A stretch of 64,000 nt of DNA from Dechloromonas denitrificans (GCF_020510685.1 NZ_CP075185.1:1302001-1366000); one strand, 5' to 3'; numbered from the stretch's first letter, positions 27,013-35,210 are shown. Notes: generated by a model not told the origin, from the sequence alone. Made by a program: numbers and translations.

Positions 27013-27450
27013 ATGACCAAAGGCCTACTTCGCTTCCTGTTGCTGAGTGTCTGGCTGGCGCTGATGCCGGCGGGCGAGGCGCAGGCCGAACTGGTTGTCA
27101 TCGTCAATGCCAGATCCGGCGTCGCGGTGATGACGCGCAATGAAATCGTGAATATTTTCTTCGGTCGCTATCGGCAGTTTTTCAACGGGGTTGAAGCGCA
27201 GCCGGTCGATCTGGTCGACTCGCATCCCGATCGGGCGCGCTTCTACAAAGCGCTGGTCGGCAAGGACTTGTCCGACGTCAATGCGTACTGGTCGCGGCAG
27301 GTCTTCTCTGGCCGCATGCAACCGCCGGAGAAGGTCAATACGCCGGATGAAATCCTCAAATGGGTGGCGTCGCATCCGGGCGGTATCGGCTTTGTTGAAT
27401 TGACCAAGGCCGACGCGCGCGTCCGGGTGGTCTATGAATTCGCTCCCTGA
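27013..27450 (+). CDS. Short PstS-like periplasmic substrate-binding protein
   Basis: A 145-residue exported protein with a signal peptide (hydrophobic 5-20, cleavage after GEAQA about 25). The mature part resembles a single lobe of phosphate-binding PstS proteins: VNIFFGRYRQFFNG, YWSRQVFSGRMQPPEKV, and VASHPGGIGFVE. It is less than half the length of classical PstS and no ABC transporter genes are adjacent. Short proteins of this type commonly sit beside a porin and signalling genes, as here. Ligand unknown. Confidence 0.85.
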   Translation: MTKGLLRFLLLSVWLALMPAGEAQAELVVIVNARSGVAVMTRNEIVNIFFGRYRQFFNGVEAQPVDLVDSHPDRARFYKALVGKDLSDVNAYWSRQVFSGRMQPPEKVNTPDEILKWVASHPGGIGFVELTKADARVRVVYEFAP

Positions 27451-27477
27451 GCGGATTTTCCTTGCTCGGGGTGGTCA

Positions 27478-27549
27478 TTGAACCTTGAGCTGATTGGTAT
27501 GGTCATCATCTTTGTGGCCATCGCGGTGATTGTCATCAAGTCGAAATAG
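27478..27549 (+). CDS. Possible 23-residue single-helix membrane peptide
   Basis: TTG 27478 opens a frame to TAG 27547-27549. GGGGTGG lies six bases upstream as a possible ribosome-binding site. The product would be Met-Asn-Leu-Glu followed by a continuous hydrophobic run with VIIFVAIAVIVI and a KSK end, a clean single-helix topology. It fills part of the 175-base gap between the PstS-like and CBS genes. Only the composition and start context support it. Confidence 0.35.
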   Translation: MNLELIGMVIIFVAIAVIVIKSK

Positions 27550-27625
27550 TGCGCCGGCAGGCTGTGCCTTTTGCGCCGAATTGGTCACAATATCGTCACC
27601 CATCAATCAATAAAAGGAGACAAAC

Positions 27626-28066
27626 ATGCCCAGGAAAATGATCAGTGACATTCTCGTCGGCCACACCCTGATTACGGCAAACAAGGAAATGAGCGTGCGT
27701 GCCGCATCGTGCCTGATGGCCGAGAAGAAAATCGGGGCCCTGCTGGTCGTCGAAGACGGGCGCATCGCCGGCATCTTCACCGAGCGCGATGCGCTGAACA
27801 AGGTTCTGGCGGGCCGCCTCGATCCGGAAGCAACGCCGCTGTCCCGGGTGATGGTGGCCAACCCGCAAACAATCCGGCTCGACAAACCATTGGCCTACGC
27901 CTTACTCATGATGGCGGAAGGCGGCTTTCGTCACGTGCCGGTGATCGATGGCAATGGCGCTCCGGTCGGTATGGTCTCGGCCCGCGATGCGCTCGGCCAG
28001 GATATTGTCGAGCTTGAGCGCGAACTCAGTCGTCAGGAAAGCCTCGAGAGTTCGATCGGCTACTGA
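27626..28066 (+). CDS. Two-CBS-domain protein
   Basis: A 146-residue protein with two CBS motifs (about 5-60 and 75-130), which usually sense adenosine nucleotides. ATG 27626 has a strong AAAAGGAG site. Motifs include GALLVVEDGRIAGIFTERDALNKV and HVPVIDGNGAPVGMVSARDAL. It is stand-alone, without a fused enzyme, so it is probably a regulatory subunit for an unknown partner. It converges on truC with a 7-base overlap, and its transcript probably ends at the hairpin within truC. Confidence 0.93.
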   Translation: MPRKMISDILVGHTLITANKEMSVRAASCLMAEKKIGALLVVEDGRIAGIFTERDALNKVLAGRLDPEATPLSRVMVANPQTIRLDKPLAYALLMMAEGGFRHVPVIDGNGAPVGMVSARDALGQDIVELERELSRQESLESSIGY

Positions 28067-28791
28067 ACCGGCTGCCAGCCAAAACGCGCCAGTATCGCGG
28101 CAAACTCGCCCGATACTGGCGCTTTTATTTGTTGCCGCTGGCCGCTGAGCGGGTGCTCGAACGTCAATTCGGTACAGGCCAGCAACAGTCGGTGGCAATC
28201 GAGATGTTCGGCGAAATAGCGGTTGTGCCGCCCCTTGCCGTAGGTTGCGTCGCCGATGATCGGGTGGGCCAGATGTTTCAGGTGGCGGCGCAATTGATGG
28301 CGCCGGCCGGTAATCGGGTCGAGTTCGAGCAGGGCGTAACGGCTGCACGGATAGCAGTCGACGGCGACGGGCAATTCGATTTCGGCCAGTTTCCGGAAAT
28401 GAGTCAGTGCAGGCTGGGCTTCACTGCTGCTTCGCTCGCCACTGAATTCGTAGGCGTCGCGCTGCCGGCTGAGGGCATGATCGATGCTGCCGGCGGCTGG
28501 CGGATAGCCGCGGACGACGGCCCAGTAGCGCTTTTCGACCGTACCGGCTGCGAACTGCCGGCCGAGCTGGCTGGCAATTTCGCTACTCAGGCCGAACAAC
28601 AGCACGCCCGAAGTGCCCCGGTCGAGTCGATGGGCCGGCCAGACGCGCTGGCCGATCTGGTCGCGCAGGATCTGGATGGCAAAACGCGTTTCGTGGCGGT
28701 CGATTTCCGAACGGTGGACGAGCAGGCCGGGCGGCTTGTCGATGACGACGATGTGTTCGTCGCGATAGAGAATCGGTAACTGCTCAGCCAA
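28060..28791 (-). CDS. truC: tRNA pseudouridine synthase C
   Basis: A 243-residue RluA-family enzyme expected to make pseudouridine 65 in tRNAs. There is no ATG near the conserved start. TTG 28791 gives MAEQLPILYRDEHIVVIDKP, the normal family beginning, and overlaps the end of the upstream HpcH-family gene by eight bases. The catalytic Asp is in HRLDRGTSGVLLF; GLSSE, VEKRYWAVVRG and TGRRHQLRRHLKHLAHPIIGD are diagnostic of TruC rather than RluA or RluC. Translation is probably coupled to the upstream gene. Confidence 0.9.
   Translation of the reverse strand: MAEQLPILYRDEHIVVIDKPPGLLVHRSEIDRHETRFAIQILRDQIGQRVWPAHRLDRGTSGVLLFGLSSEIASQLGRQFAAGTVEKRYWAVVRGYPPAAGSIDHALSRQRDAYEFSGERSSSEAQPALTHFRKLAEIELPVAVDCYPCSRYALLELDPITGRRHQLRRHLKHLAHPIIGDATYGKGRHNRYFAEHLDCHRLLLACTELTFEHPLSGQRQQIKAPVSGEFAAILARFGWQPVQ
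28086..28130 (+). terminator. Terminator hairpin embedded in the 3' end of truC
   Basis: GCGCCAGTATCG (28086-28097) is perfectly complementary to CGATACTGGCGC (28111-28122), followed by TTTTATTT on the plus strand. It lies 20 bases after the CBS gene stop and within the last codons of truC on the other strand, so this stretch serves as protein code and as a terminator for the CBS transcript. On the minus strand it is followed by GTTTTGG, so it may also act on truC. Confidence 0.8.
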
Positions 28792-29767
28792 AGAATCGGC
28801 TCTTCGCCGCGGCCGGGATATCCATGCCCGTGATGTGCGCCCGCTCGAGCAGTTCCCAGTAGTAGCGGTAGGAGGCCCGGTCATGCAGCTTGCCGGCATG
28901 CTGGGTTGGTCCCCAGTCCGTGTCTTGCGCGGCGCACAAAATTTCGCTGGCGGCCTGGACCTCGGAGAAGTCGGGGCGCATGGCTTCGACGATCGGAACG
29001 ATCTGGTTCGGATGAATGCTCCACATGCGCAGGAAGCCGAATTCACTGCGGGCGCGCCGGGCGTCGTTCCTGATGTAGTCGATATCCTTCAACTCGGTCG
29101 TTACGTTGTGCGATGGCACCACGCCGCAGGCCAGGGCGGCGGCGCTGATTTCGCACTTGGCGCGGGCGACCAGCGGATGATCGAACTGGCCTGGACTCTG
29201 CATGGCGCTGCCGGGAATCGCGCCGTGGTGGCCGGAGACGAAATCCATCAGGCCGAAGTCAAGGCTCTCGACGCCGGGCAGGGCGGCGATTTCCCAGACT
29301 TCGCGCAGGGCGCCGTGGGTTTCGATCAGTACGTGCAACGGAATGCTGCGTTCGACGCCGAATTCGCCCTCGATCTCGCGCAGTGCTTCGATCTGGACGC
29401 GAACATCTCCGGCGCTGCATGGCTTTGGCAGGGTAATGAAGGGCAGGCGGTTGCCGGCCAGGCGGACGAGAATTTCCATGTCCTGGCGCCAGTGCGGGTG
29501 GGTCACGTCATGCACGCGGGCGCCAACCCGATTGAACAGGTTGTCGTCAGACATGATGACGGCGGCGGCCATTTCGGCATGCTCGCGCTCGGCTCCTGCA
29601 TGGGCGCCGTCTTCGCAGTCGCAGGTGATGTCGAAGATCGGGCCGAGTTCCTTCTGCAGTTGCAGCGCCTTCCTCATCAGCTTTTCCGAGCCGGCGTAGT
29701 GGTCGACCGCGGGCAGGATGGGAAAGGGCTTCTCGCCGGCAAAAAGAACCGCGTTAGGATGGCGCAT
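28784..29767 (-). CDS. HpcH/HpaI aldolase / citrate lyase beta-like protein
   Basis: A 327-residue member of the CitE/malyl-CoA lyase superfamily. Visible features are CDCEDGAHAG (acidic metal-binding and CoA region), FITLPKPCSAGDV, IETHGALREVWEIAALPGV (active-site Glu) and a C-terminal RMWSIHPNQIVPIV. These enzymes make or cleave 3-hydroxyacyl-CoA such as malyl-CoA or citramalyl-CoA. Its place next to mdh and the TCA block suggests a link to C4 acids and acetyl-CoA, but the substrate cannot be read from sequence. No citrate lyase alpha or gamma partner is present. Confidence 0.88.
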   Translation of the reverse strand: MRHPNAVLFAGEKPFPILPAVDHYAGSEKLMRKALQLQKELGPIFDITCDCEDGAHAGAEREHAEMAAAVIMSDDNLFNRVGARVHDVTHPHWRQDMEILVRLAGNRLPFITLPKPCSAGDVRVQIEALREIEGEFGVERSIPLHVLIETHGALREVWEIAALPGVESLDFGLMDFVSGHHGAIPGSAMQSPGQFDHPLVARAKCEISAAALACGVVPSHNVTTELKDIDYIRNDARRARSEFGFLRMWSIHPNQIVPIVEAMRPDFSEVQAASEILCAAQDTDWGPTQHAGKLHDRASYRYYWELLERAHITGMDIPAAAKSRFFG

Positions 29768-29769
29768 GG

Positions 29770-29886
29770 TGGTTGTTGGTCGCTGGTTATCGGTTGTTGG
29801 CTATTCTTGATCTGGAAACGAAAAAGGCCGCGGTATTTTACCGCGGCCCTTGCTTGCTTTTGCTAGCGACTAATCACTAGCAGCTA
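29770..29886. repeat. Degenerate short repeats flanking the mdh terminator
   Basis: On the left (29770-29804) GGTTGTTGG occurs twice around TCGCTGGTTATC. On the right (29855-29886) units such as TAGCGAC, TAATCAC and TAACGAC follow one another. The right side read in reverse (GATTAGTCGCTAGC) resembles the left side (TTGGTCGCTGG), so the two form an imperfect inverted arrangement around the terminator hairpin. Their role is unknown. Confidence 0.45.
29826..29848 (-). terminator. Intrinsic terminator of mdh
   Basis: GGCCGCGGTA (29826-29835) and TACCGCGGCC (29839-29848) form a perfect 10-bp stem with a 3-base loop. On the minus strand it is followed by TTTTT (complement of 29821-29825). It sits 46 bases after the mdh stop and upstream of the HpcH-family gene. 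Confidence 0.9.
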
Positions 29887-29893
29887 ACGACTC

Positions 29894-30880
29894 TCAGAGC
29901 ATGTCCTTGACGGCTTCGGCTTCGTCGGTCAGTTCCTTGAGCGTGATGTTGATCTTCTCACGGCTGTACTCGTCGATTTCCAGACCCTGGATGATCTTGA
30001 ACGAACCACCCTTGCACTCGCACGGGAAGCCGAAGACGATACCGGCCGGGATGCCGTAGGAGCCGTCGGACGGCACACCCATGGTGACCCATTCGTCGGA
30101 ACCGAGGACCCAGTCATGCACGTGGTCGATGGCGGCGTTGGCGGCGGAAGCAGCGGAAGACAGGCCGCGGGCTTCGATGATGGCGGCACCGCGCTTGCCG
30201 ACGGTCGGCAGGAAGACGTCGTTGTTCCAGGCGTGATCGTTGATCAGGGCCTTGACGCTGTCGCCGTTCGAGGTGGTGTAACGGTAGTCGGCGTACATCG
30301 TCGGCGAGTGGTTACCCCAGACGACCAGCTTCTTCAGCGAAGAAACGTCGCGGCCAGCCTTGCCGGCCAGTTGCGACAGGGCGCGGTTGTGGTCGAGGCG
30401 CAGCATGCCGTGGTAGTTGTTCGGGTTGGTGCGGCCAACCTTCTTGGCGGCGGCGGCAGCGATGAAGGCGTTGGTGTTGCAGGGATTGCCGACGACCAGG
30501 ACCTTGACGTCTTCCTTGGCGTTTTCGGCGATGGCCTTGCCTTGCACCGTGAAAATGGCGCCGTTGGCGGTCAGCAGGTCGGCGCGTTCCATACCCTTGG
30601 TGCGCGGACGGGCACCAACCAGCAGGCAGACGTCGGCGTCCTTGAAGGCAACGTTCGGGTCATCGGTGGCAACCATGCCGGCGAGCAGCGGGAAGGCACA
30701 GTCTTCCAGCTCCATCATGACGCCCTTCACGGCCTGCTGAGCTTGCGGCAGGTCGAGCAACTGGAGGATGACCGGCTGGTCTTTGCCGAGCATTTCGCCG
30801 GAGGCGATGCGGAACAGCAGGCTATAACCGATCTGGCCGGCGGCGCCGGTAATGGCAACGCGCATGGGGGCTTTGGACAT
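29894..30880 (-). CDS. mdh: Malate dehydrogenase
   Basis: A 328-residue NAD-dependent malate dehydrogenase of the TCA cycle (malate to oxaloacetate). ATG 30880 has AGGAG eight bases upstream. The Rossmann motif is [19 protein letters not shown], and the substrate arginines lie in [25 protein letters not shown] and [14 protein letters not shown] carry catalytic Asp and His. The class is that of cytosolic-like MDH common in betaproteobacteria, not the E. coli type. It has its own promoter and terminator, and is divergent from the GntR gene. Confidence 0.97.
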   Translation of the reverse strand: MSKAPMRVAITGAAGQIGYSLLFRIASGEMLGKDQPVILQLLDLPQAQQAVKGVMMELEDCAFPLLAGMVATDDPNVAFKDADVCLLVGARPRTKGMERADLLTANGAIFTVQGKAIAENAKEDVKVLVVGNPCNTNAFIAAAAAKKVGRTNPNNYHGMLRLDHNRALSQLAGKAGRDVSSLKKLVVWGNHSPTMYADYRYTTSNGDSVKALINDHAWNNDVFLPTVGKRGAAIIEARGLSSAASAANAAIDHVHDWVLGSDEWVTMGVPSDGSYGIPAGIVFGFPCECKGGSFKIIQGLEIDEYSREKINITLKELTDEAEAVKDML

Positions 30881-30980
30881 ATGTCGCTCCTGTATGAAAC
30901 AGCGTGATTGAAATTGTTCGTGTCTGCTCAAACGCCAGCTTTGGTAGTGCACCTTGCGTCAGCAAGCGCGAGAGACAAAG

Positions 30981-31009
30981 ATGTTAGAAGTTCGGCGGGC
31001 CACTGTCAA
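30981..31009 (-). promoter_or_regulatory. Predicted sigma-70 promoter of mdh
   Basis: Read on the minus strand, a perfect -35 TTGACA (31009-31004) is separated by 17 bases from TAACAT (30986-30981). This is about 100 bases upstream of the mdh start. The 16-base palindrome begins ten bases upstream of the -35 box. Confidence 0.7.
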
Positions 31010-31018
31010 ATCATCATC

Positions 31019-31034
31019 TGTCTTATATAAGACA
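31019..31034. promoter_or_regulatory. Perfect 16-bp palindrome, candidate GntR operator
   Basis: TGTCTTATATAAGACA is a perfect palindrome, 47 bases before the gntR start and upstream of the mdh promoter. GT...AC ends with an AT core are usual for GntR/HutC-type operators. On the plus strand CTGTCA (31003-31008) and TATAAG (31026-31031), 17 bases apart, form a possible gntR promoter whose -10 box lies inside the palindrome, a geometry that would allow autorepression. Binding is inferred. Confidence 0.65.
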
Positions 31035-31080
31035 ACTTTTCGTGGACGCTATGCCGGAATTGTGCTGAAATTTCACCCCT

Positions 31081-31836
31081 ATGACTTCTGACGCTTCCCG
31101 TCCTGCCGTTCGCCCCCCGTCGCCGACTTTCAGTCCGCTTTATCGCCAGATCAAGGATTTTTTGATCCATAGTCTGCAAGAAGGGGAGTGGGGGCCGGGC
31201 GATGCCATTCCCAGCGAAGGCGAGTTGGCCGGGCGTTTCAACGTCAGCCAGGGGACTGTGCGCAAGGCGATCGATGAACTCTCCGCCGAGAACATGCTGG
31301 TCCGTCGGCAGGGCAAGGGCACCTTTGTCGCCACCCACAACGACCCGCGTTCGTTCTATCGTTTTTTGCGCCTGGTTCCGGACGGTGGTGGCGTGGCGCA
31401 TTCGGTCAGCGATCCTTTTTCCTGCCAGGCGATTCCCGCATCGGTCGATGTCGCTGCCGCGCTGGGCGTGGCGGTCGGTGATCCGGTGATTTGTGTCGAG
31501 CGTCTGCTGCGGGTCGGCGGCGAGCCGGTGGTGTTCGATCAGATCTATCTGGCCAGCGAGTTGTTTGACGGGCTGACGCTGGAGCTCTTGCGGAGCGGGG
31601 AGCGCTCGCTGTACAGCTTGTTTGAAAGCGATTTCGGCGTTCGCATGATTCGGGCCGAAGAGCATCTCCGGGCAATTGCCGCCGATGCTCGCAGTGCCGG
31701 TCTGTTGGGCGTTGGTGAGGGTGATCCGCTGCTCCTTGTCGAGCGGACTGCCTACACCTATGGAAACAAGCCGGTTGAGTGGCGACGTGGTCTTTATTGC
31801 ACGCGCCACCACTATTACCGCAATGATTTGGGTTAG
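31081..31836 (+). CDS. GntR/HutC-family regulator with UTRA domain
   Basis: A 251-residue regulator. The GntR winged helix (about 18-85) contains IPSEGELAGRFNVSQGTVRKAIDEL and RRQGKGTFVA. The UTRA effector domain (about 95-245) has FDQIYLASELFDGL and the terminal VEWRRGLYCTRHHYYR. It sits between mdh (divergent) and sdhC (same strand), so control of TCA-cycle genes by a metabolite is a strong contextual guess. The effector is unknown. Confidence 0.93.
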   Translation: MTSDASRPAVRPPSPTFSPLYRQIKDFLIHSLQEGEWGPGDAIPSEGELAGRFNVSQGTVRKAIDELSAENMLVRRQGKGTFVATHNDPRSFYRFLRLVPDGGGVAHSVSDPFSCQAIPASVDVAAALGVAVGDPVICVERLLRVGGEPVVFDQIYLASELFDGLTLELLRSGERSLYSLFESDFGVRMIRAEEHLRAIAADARSAGLLGVGEGDPLLLVERTAYTYGNKPVEWRRGLYCTRHHYYRNDLG

Positions 31837-31901
31837 CAGTGGCGGGCTTGCCGATCGGCTTGAAATAGCCCGGGCCGGCGTGTCCGGCCTGGTTTTGATT
31901 G

Positions 31902-31925
31902 TATAATTACGGTTCTTTTCGAACC
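31902..31925 (+). promoter_or_regulatory. Candidate sdh promoter -10 box and adjacent dyad
   Basis: A consensus TATAAT at 31902-31907 lies 63 bases before the sdhC start; no good -35 box is visible at the usual distance, which may mean activator dependence. Directly after it GGTTC-TTTTC-GAACC (31911-31925) forms a short inverted repeat over the expected transcription start. Confidence 0.45.
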
Positions 31926-31969
31926 ACGTACAAGCGGAAAACCGCACACTCACGCGAGGGATGACGTTC

Positions 31970-32356
31970 ATGGCAGAAATGACCATCAAGAAGCGTCCAA
32001 AGAATTTGGACTTGACCACTATCAGGTTGCCTTTGGCTGGCAAGGTTTCAATCCTTCATCGCGTTAGCGGTGCCGGCTTGTTCCTTTTTTTGCCGGTAAT
32101 GCTCTGGCTTTTTTCGGCCAGCCTGACTTCGGCGGAGACTTTCGCCACCTTTAAGTCGGTGTTTTCGACGCTGCCGGCAAAAGTTGTGATGGCTGGTTTG
32201 ATCTGGGCCTTTGTGCACCATTTCTGCGCCGGCATCCGCTTTCTGCTGCTCGATCTGCATGTCGGTATCGAGAAGGAAGCTGCTGCCAAATCGGCCGGCA
32301 TCGTGCTCGCTGTCAGCATTCCGCTGACCCTGGTTCTCTGGGGGGTGTTGCTGTGA
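31970..32356 (+). CDS. sdhC: Succinate dehydrogenase cytochrome b556 subunit
   Basis: A 128-residue membrane anchor of complex II. ATG 31970 is preferred over 31961 because GAGGG is correctly spaced for it. There are three hydrophobic helices (about 28-48, 65-85, 105-126). The family signatures are RPKNLDLTTIRLPLAGKVSI-type N-terminus, SILHRVSGAGLF and FVHHFCAGIRFLLLD, with a histidine as heme ligand. Its TGA overlaps the sdhD start by four bases. Confidence 0.96.
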   Translation: MAEMTIKKRPKNLDLTTIRLPLAGKVSILHRVSGAGLFLFLPVMLWLFSASLTSAETFATFKSVFSTLPAKVVMAGLIWAFVHHFCAGIRFLLLDLHVGIEKEAAAKSAGIVLAVSIPLTLVLWGVLL

Positions 32357-32700
32357 TCAACCGTACTGTTGTTGGTGCTCATTACGGCCTCAAGGACTGG
32401 ATCGCTCAGCGCGCGACGGCTGTCATCATGGCCGTTTATTCGGTCTTGATTGCCGCGGTTCTGTTGATTGTCCGTCCGGGGACTTTCGAGGCCTGGCAAG
32501 GTGTCTTCTCGAACGGCGTGATCAAGTTCCTGACCTTCCTCTTCTTCGTTAGCCTTTTCTACCACGCCTGGATTGGCGTGCGTGATATCTGGATGGATTA
32601 CGTCAAGCCGACGGGCGTTCGCCTGACCTTGCACGTTCTGACCATTGCTGCGCTGGTGGGTTACACGGCGTGGGCTGCTGCGATTCTCTGGAGGCTGTAA
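32353..32700 (+). CDS. sdhD: Succinate dehydrogenase membrane anchor subunit
   Basis: A 115-residue second anchor subunit with three membrane helices. Motifs LKDWIAQRATAVIMAVYS and FYHAWIGVRDIWMDYVKP are typical; the latter carries the heme/quinone-site histidine and the conserved Arg-Asp. GTGATC 32353 overlaps sdhC, and the sdhA ribosome-binding site GGAGG lies within its last codons. Confidence 0.95.
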   Translation: MINRTVVGAHYGLKDWIAQRATAVIMAVYSVLIAAVLLIVRPGTFEAWQGVFSNGVIKFLTFLFFVSLFYHAWIGVRDIWMDYVKPTGVRLTLHVLTIAALVGYTAWAAAILWRL

Positions 32701-32702
32701 GC

Positions 32703-34487
32703 GTGAGTATTCCTGTTCTCAAGTTTGATGCGGTGATCGTCGGTGCCGGTGGTGCCGGTCTGCGTTCCGCGATTCAATTGTCCGAAGCCGGCCTGAAGAC
32801 GGCCGTGCTGTCCAAGGTTTTCCCGACCCGCTCGCACACGGTTGCGGCGCAGGGTGGTGTTGCTGCTTCCCTGGGTAACTCTGAGGAAGACCACTGGACG
32901 TGGCACATGTACGATACCGTCAAGGGTTCCGACTGGCTCGGCGACCAGGACGCGATCGAGTTCATGTGCAAGAAAGCCAACGAAGTGGTCGTTGAGCTCG
33001 AACACTACGGTATGCCGTTTGACCGGACCGACGACGGCAAGATCTACCAGCGTCCGTTCGGCGGTCACATGTCGAACTTCGGCGAAAAGCCGGTGCGTCG
33101 CTCCTGCGCTGCCGCTGACCGTACCGGTCATGCCATGCTGCACGCCATGTATCAGCGCAACGTCAAGGCCAATACCCAATTCTTCGTTGAATGGATGGCG
33201 CTTGATCTGATTCGTGACGAAGAAGGTCATGTCCTCGGCGTGACCGCGATGGAAATGGAAACCGGCCAGATCGTGATTTTCCACGCTCGCGCCACCATTT
33301 TCGCGACCGGCGGTGCTGGCCGTATCTATTACTCCTCGACCAATGCTTTCATCAATACCGGTGACGGCCTGGGTATGGCGGCACGTGCCGGCATTCCGCT
33401 CGAAGACATGGAGTTCTGGCAGTTCCACCCGACCGGCGTGGCCGGTGCAGGGGTGCTGATTACCGAAGGCGTGCGCGGCGAAGGCGGCATTCTGCGTAAC
33501 AGCAGCAAGGAACGCTTCATGGAGCGCTATGCGCCGAACGCCAAGGATCTGGCGTCGCGTGACGTGGTTTCCCGCGCCATGACCACCGAAATCAAGGAAG
33601 GCCGTGGCTGCGGCGTCAACAAGGACTACGTCCTGCTCGACATCACCCACCTCGATCCCGCCAATATCATGAAGCGCCTGCCGGGTATCCGCGAAATCGG
33701 TATCCAGTTTGCCGGCGTTGACTGCATCAAGGAGCCGTTGCCGGTGGTGCCGACCTGTCACTACATGATGGGCGGTATCCCGACGCACTACTCCGGCCGT
33801 GTCGTGATGCCGCAAGGTGGTGACATGAGTGCCGTGGTGCCCGGTTTCTATGCCGGCGGCGAATGTGCCTGCGCTTCAGTGCACGGCGCCAATCGCCTCG
33901 GTACCAACTCGCTGCTCGATCTGCTGGTCTTTGGCAAATCGGCCGGCGATGCCGCGGTGGAAGATCTCAGGGCCGGCCGCGCCCACCGCGATCTGCCGAA
34001 GGATGTTGCCGACAAGACCCTGGCCCGGATCAGCGCGCTGGACAACCGCAAGGGCGGTGCCAACGTGCACGAAACCCGTCTGGCGATGCAGCGCACCATG
34101 CAGGATCATGCTGGCGTTTTCCGTTTTGACGACATGCTCAAACAGGGTGTCGAGAAGATCCTCGAAATCGAGAAGGCTGCCCGCAATCTCGAAATCAAGG
34201 ACAAGTCCATGGCCTGGAATACGGCTCGTACCGAAGCGCTCGAGATGGAAAACCTGATCGAGGTTGCCAAGGCCACGATGATCTCTGCCGAGGCACGCAA
34301 GGAGTCGCGCGGCGCACACGTGCGCGACGATGCCCCGGATACCGCTGAATTCCCGAATGGCCGGAACGACAAGGTGTGGCTCAAGCACACCCTGTTTTCG
34401 CCGGTCGATAATTCGATCAGCTACAAGCCGGTCAACATGCAACCCCACACCGTCGAGCCTGTCGAGCTCAAGACGCGCTCGTACTAA
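32703..34487 (+). CDS. sdhA: Succinate dehydrogenase flavoprotein subunit
   Basis: A 594-residue catalytic subunit oxidising succinate to fumarate. GTG 32703 is the start. The FAD motif is VGAGGAGLRSAIQL; the flavin-linking His lies in RSHTVAAQGG. Active-site regions are FHPTGVAGAGVLITEGVRGEGG and HGANRLGTNSLLDLLVFGK. The length is normal. It lies two bases after sdhD. Confidence 0.98.
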   Translation: MSIPVLKFDAVIVGAGGAGLRSAIQLSEAGLKTAVLSKVFPTRSHTVAAQGGVAASLGNSEEDHWTWHMYDTVKGSDWLGDQDAIEFMCKKANEVVVELEHYGMPFDRTDDGKIYQRPFGGHMSNFGEKPVRRSCAAADRTGHAMLHAMYQRNVKANTQFFVEWMALDLIRDEEGHVLGVTAMEMETGQIVIFHARATIFATGGAGRIYYSSTNAFINTGDGLGMAARAGIPLEDMEFWQFHPTGVAGAGVLITEGVRGEGGILRNSSKERFMERYAPNAKDLASRDVVSRAMTTEIKEGRGCGVNKDYVLLDITHLDPANIMKRLPGIREIGIQFAGVDCIKEPLPVVPTCHYMMGGIPTHYSGRVVMPQGGDMSAVVPGFYAGGECACASVHGANRLGTNSLLDLLVFGKSAGDAAVEDLRAGRAHRDLPKDVADKTLARISALDNRKGGANVHETRLAMQRTMQDHAGVFRFDDMLKQGVEKILEIEKAARNLEIKDKSMAWNTARTEALEMENLIEVAKATMISAEARKESRGAHVRDDAPDTAEFPNGRNDKVWLKHTLFSPVDNSISYKPVNMQPHTVEPVELKTRSY

Positions 34488-34499
34488 TTGGAGTTCAGA

Positions 34500-35210
34500 A
34501 TGAGCAAACGCATGGTTCAATTCAGTATCTATCGCTACGATCCGGACAAGGACGACGCGCCCTACATGCAGGACATCTCGGTCGAGCTAGATCCGACCGA
34601 CCGCAAGCTGCTGGACGCGCTGACCAAGCTGAAGGCCAAGGACGATACGATCTCCTACCGGCGCTCCTGCCGCGAAGGTGTCTGTGGCTCGGATGCCATG
34701 AACATCAACGGCAAGAATGGCCTGGCCTGCCTGACCGACATCGACAGCCTGAAGCAGCCGATCGTGCTGCGGCCGCTGCCGGCGCTGCCGGTCATCCGCG
34801 ACCTGATCGTCGACATGACGCAGTTCTTCAAGCAGTACCACTCGATCAAGCCGTACCTGATCAACAACGATCCGCCGCCGGAACGCGAACGTCTGCAGTC
34901 GCCGGAAGACCGTGAAGAACTGAATGGTCTCTACGAGTGCATCCTGTGTGCCTGCTGTTCGACGGCCTGCCCGTCGTTCTGGTGGAACCCGGACAAGTTC
35001 GTCGGCCCGGCCGGCCTGCTGGCTGCTTACCGCTTCATCGCCGATACGCGCGACCAGGCGACCAACGAGCGTCTCGACAACCTCGAAGACCCGTATCGCC
35101 TGTTCCGTTGCCATACCATCATGAACTGTGTTGACGTATGTCCGAAGGGTCTGAATCCGACCAAGGCCATCGGCAAAATCAAGGACATGATGGTTCGCCG
35201 CGCTGTCTGA
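34500..35210 (+). CDS. sdhB: Succinate dehydrogenase iron-sulfur subunit
   Basis: A 236-residue electron-transfer subunit. ATG 34500 has GGAG seven bases upstream. The [2Fe-2S] cluster motif is SCREGVCGSDAMNINGKNGLAC; the [4Fe-4S] and [3Fe-4S] ligands are in CILCACCSTACPSFWW and CHTIMNCVDVCPKGLNP. All cluster cysteines are present. The stop overlaps sdhE by one base. Confidence 0.98.
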   Translation: MSKRMVQFSIYRYDPDKDDAPYMQDISVELDPTDRKLLDALTKLKAKDDTISYRRSCREGVCGSDAMNINGKNGLACLTDIDSLKQPIVLRPLPALPVIRDLIVDMTQFFKQYHSIKPYLINNDPPPERERLQSPEDREELNGLYECILCACCSTACPSFWWNPDKFVGPAGLLAAYRFIADTRDQATNERLDNLEDPYRLFRCHTIMNCVDVCPKGLNPTKAIGKIKDMMVRRAV

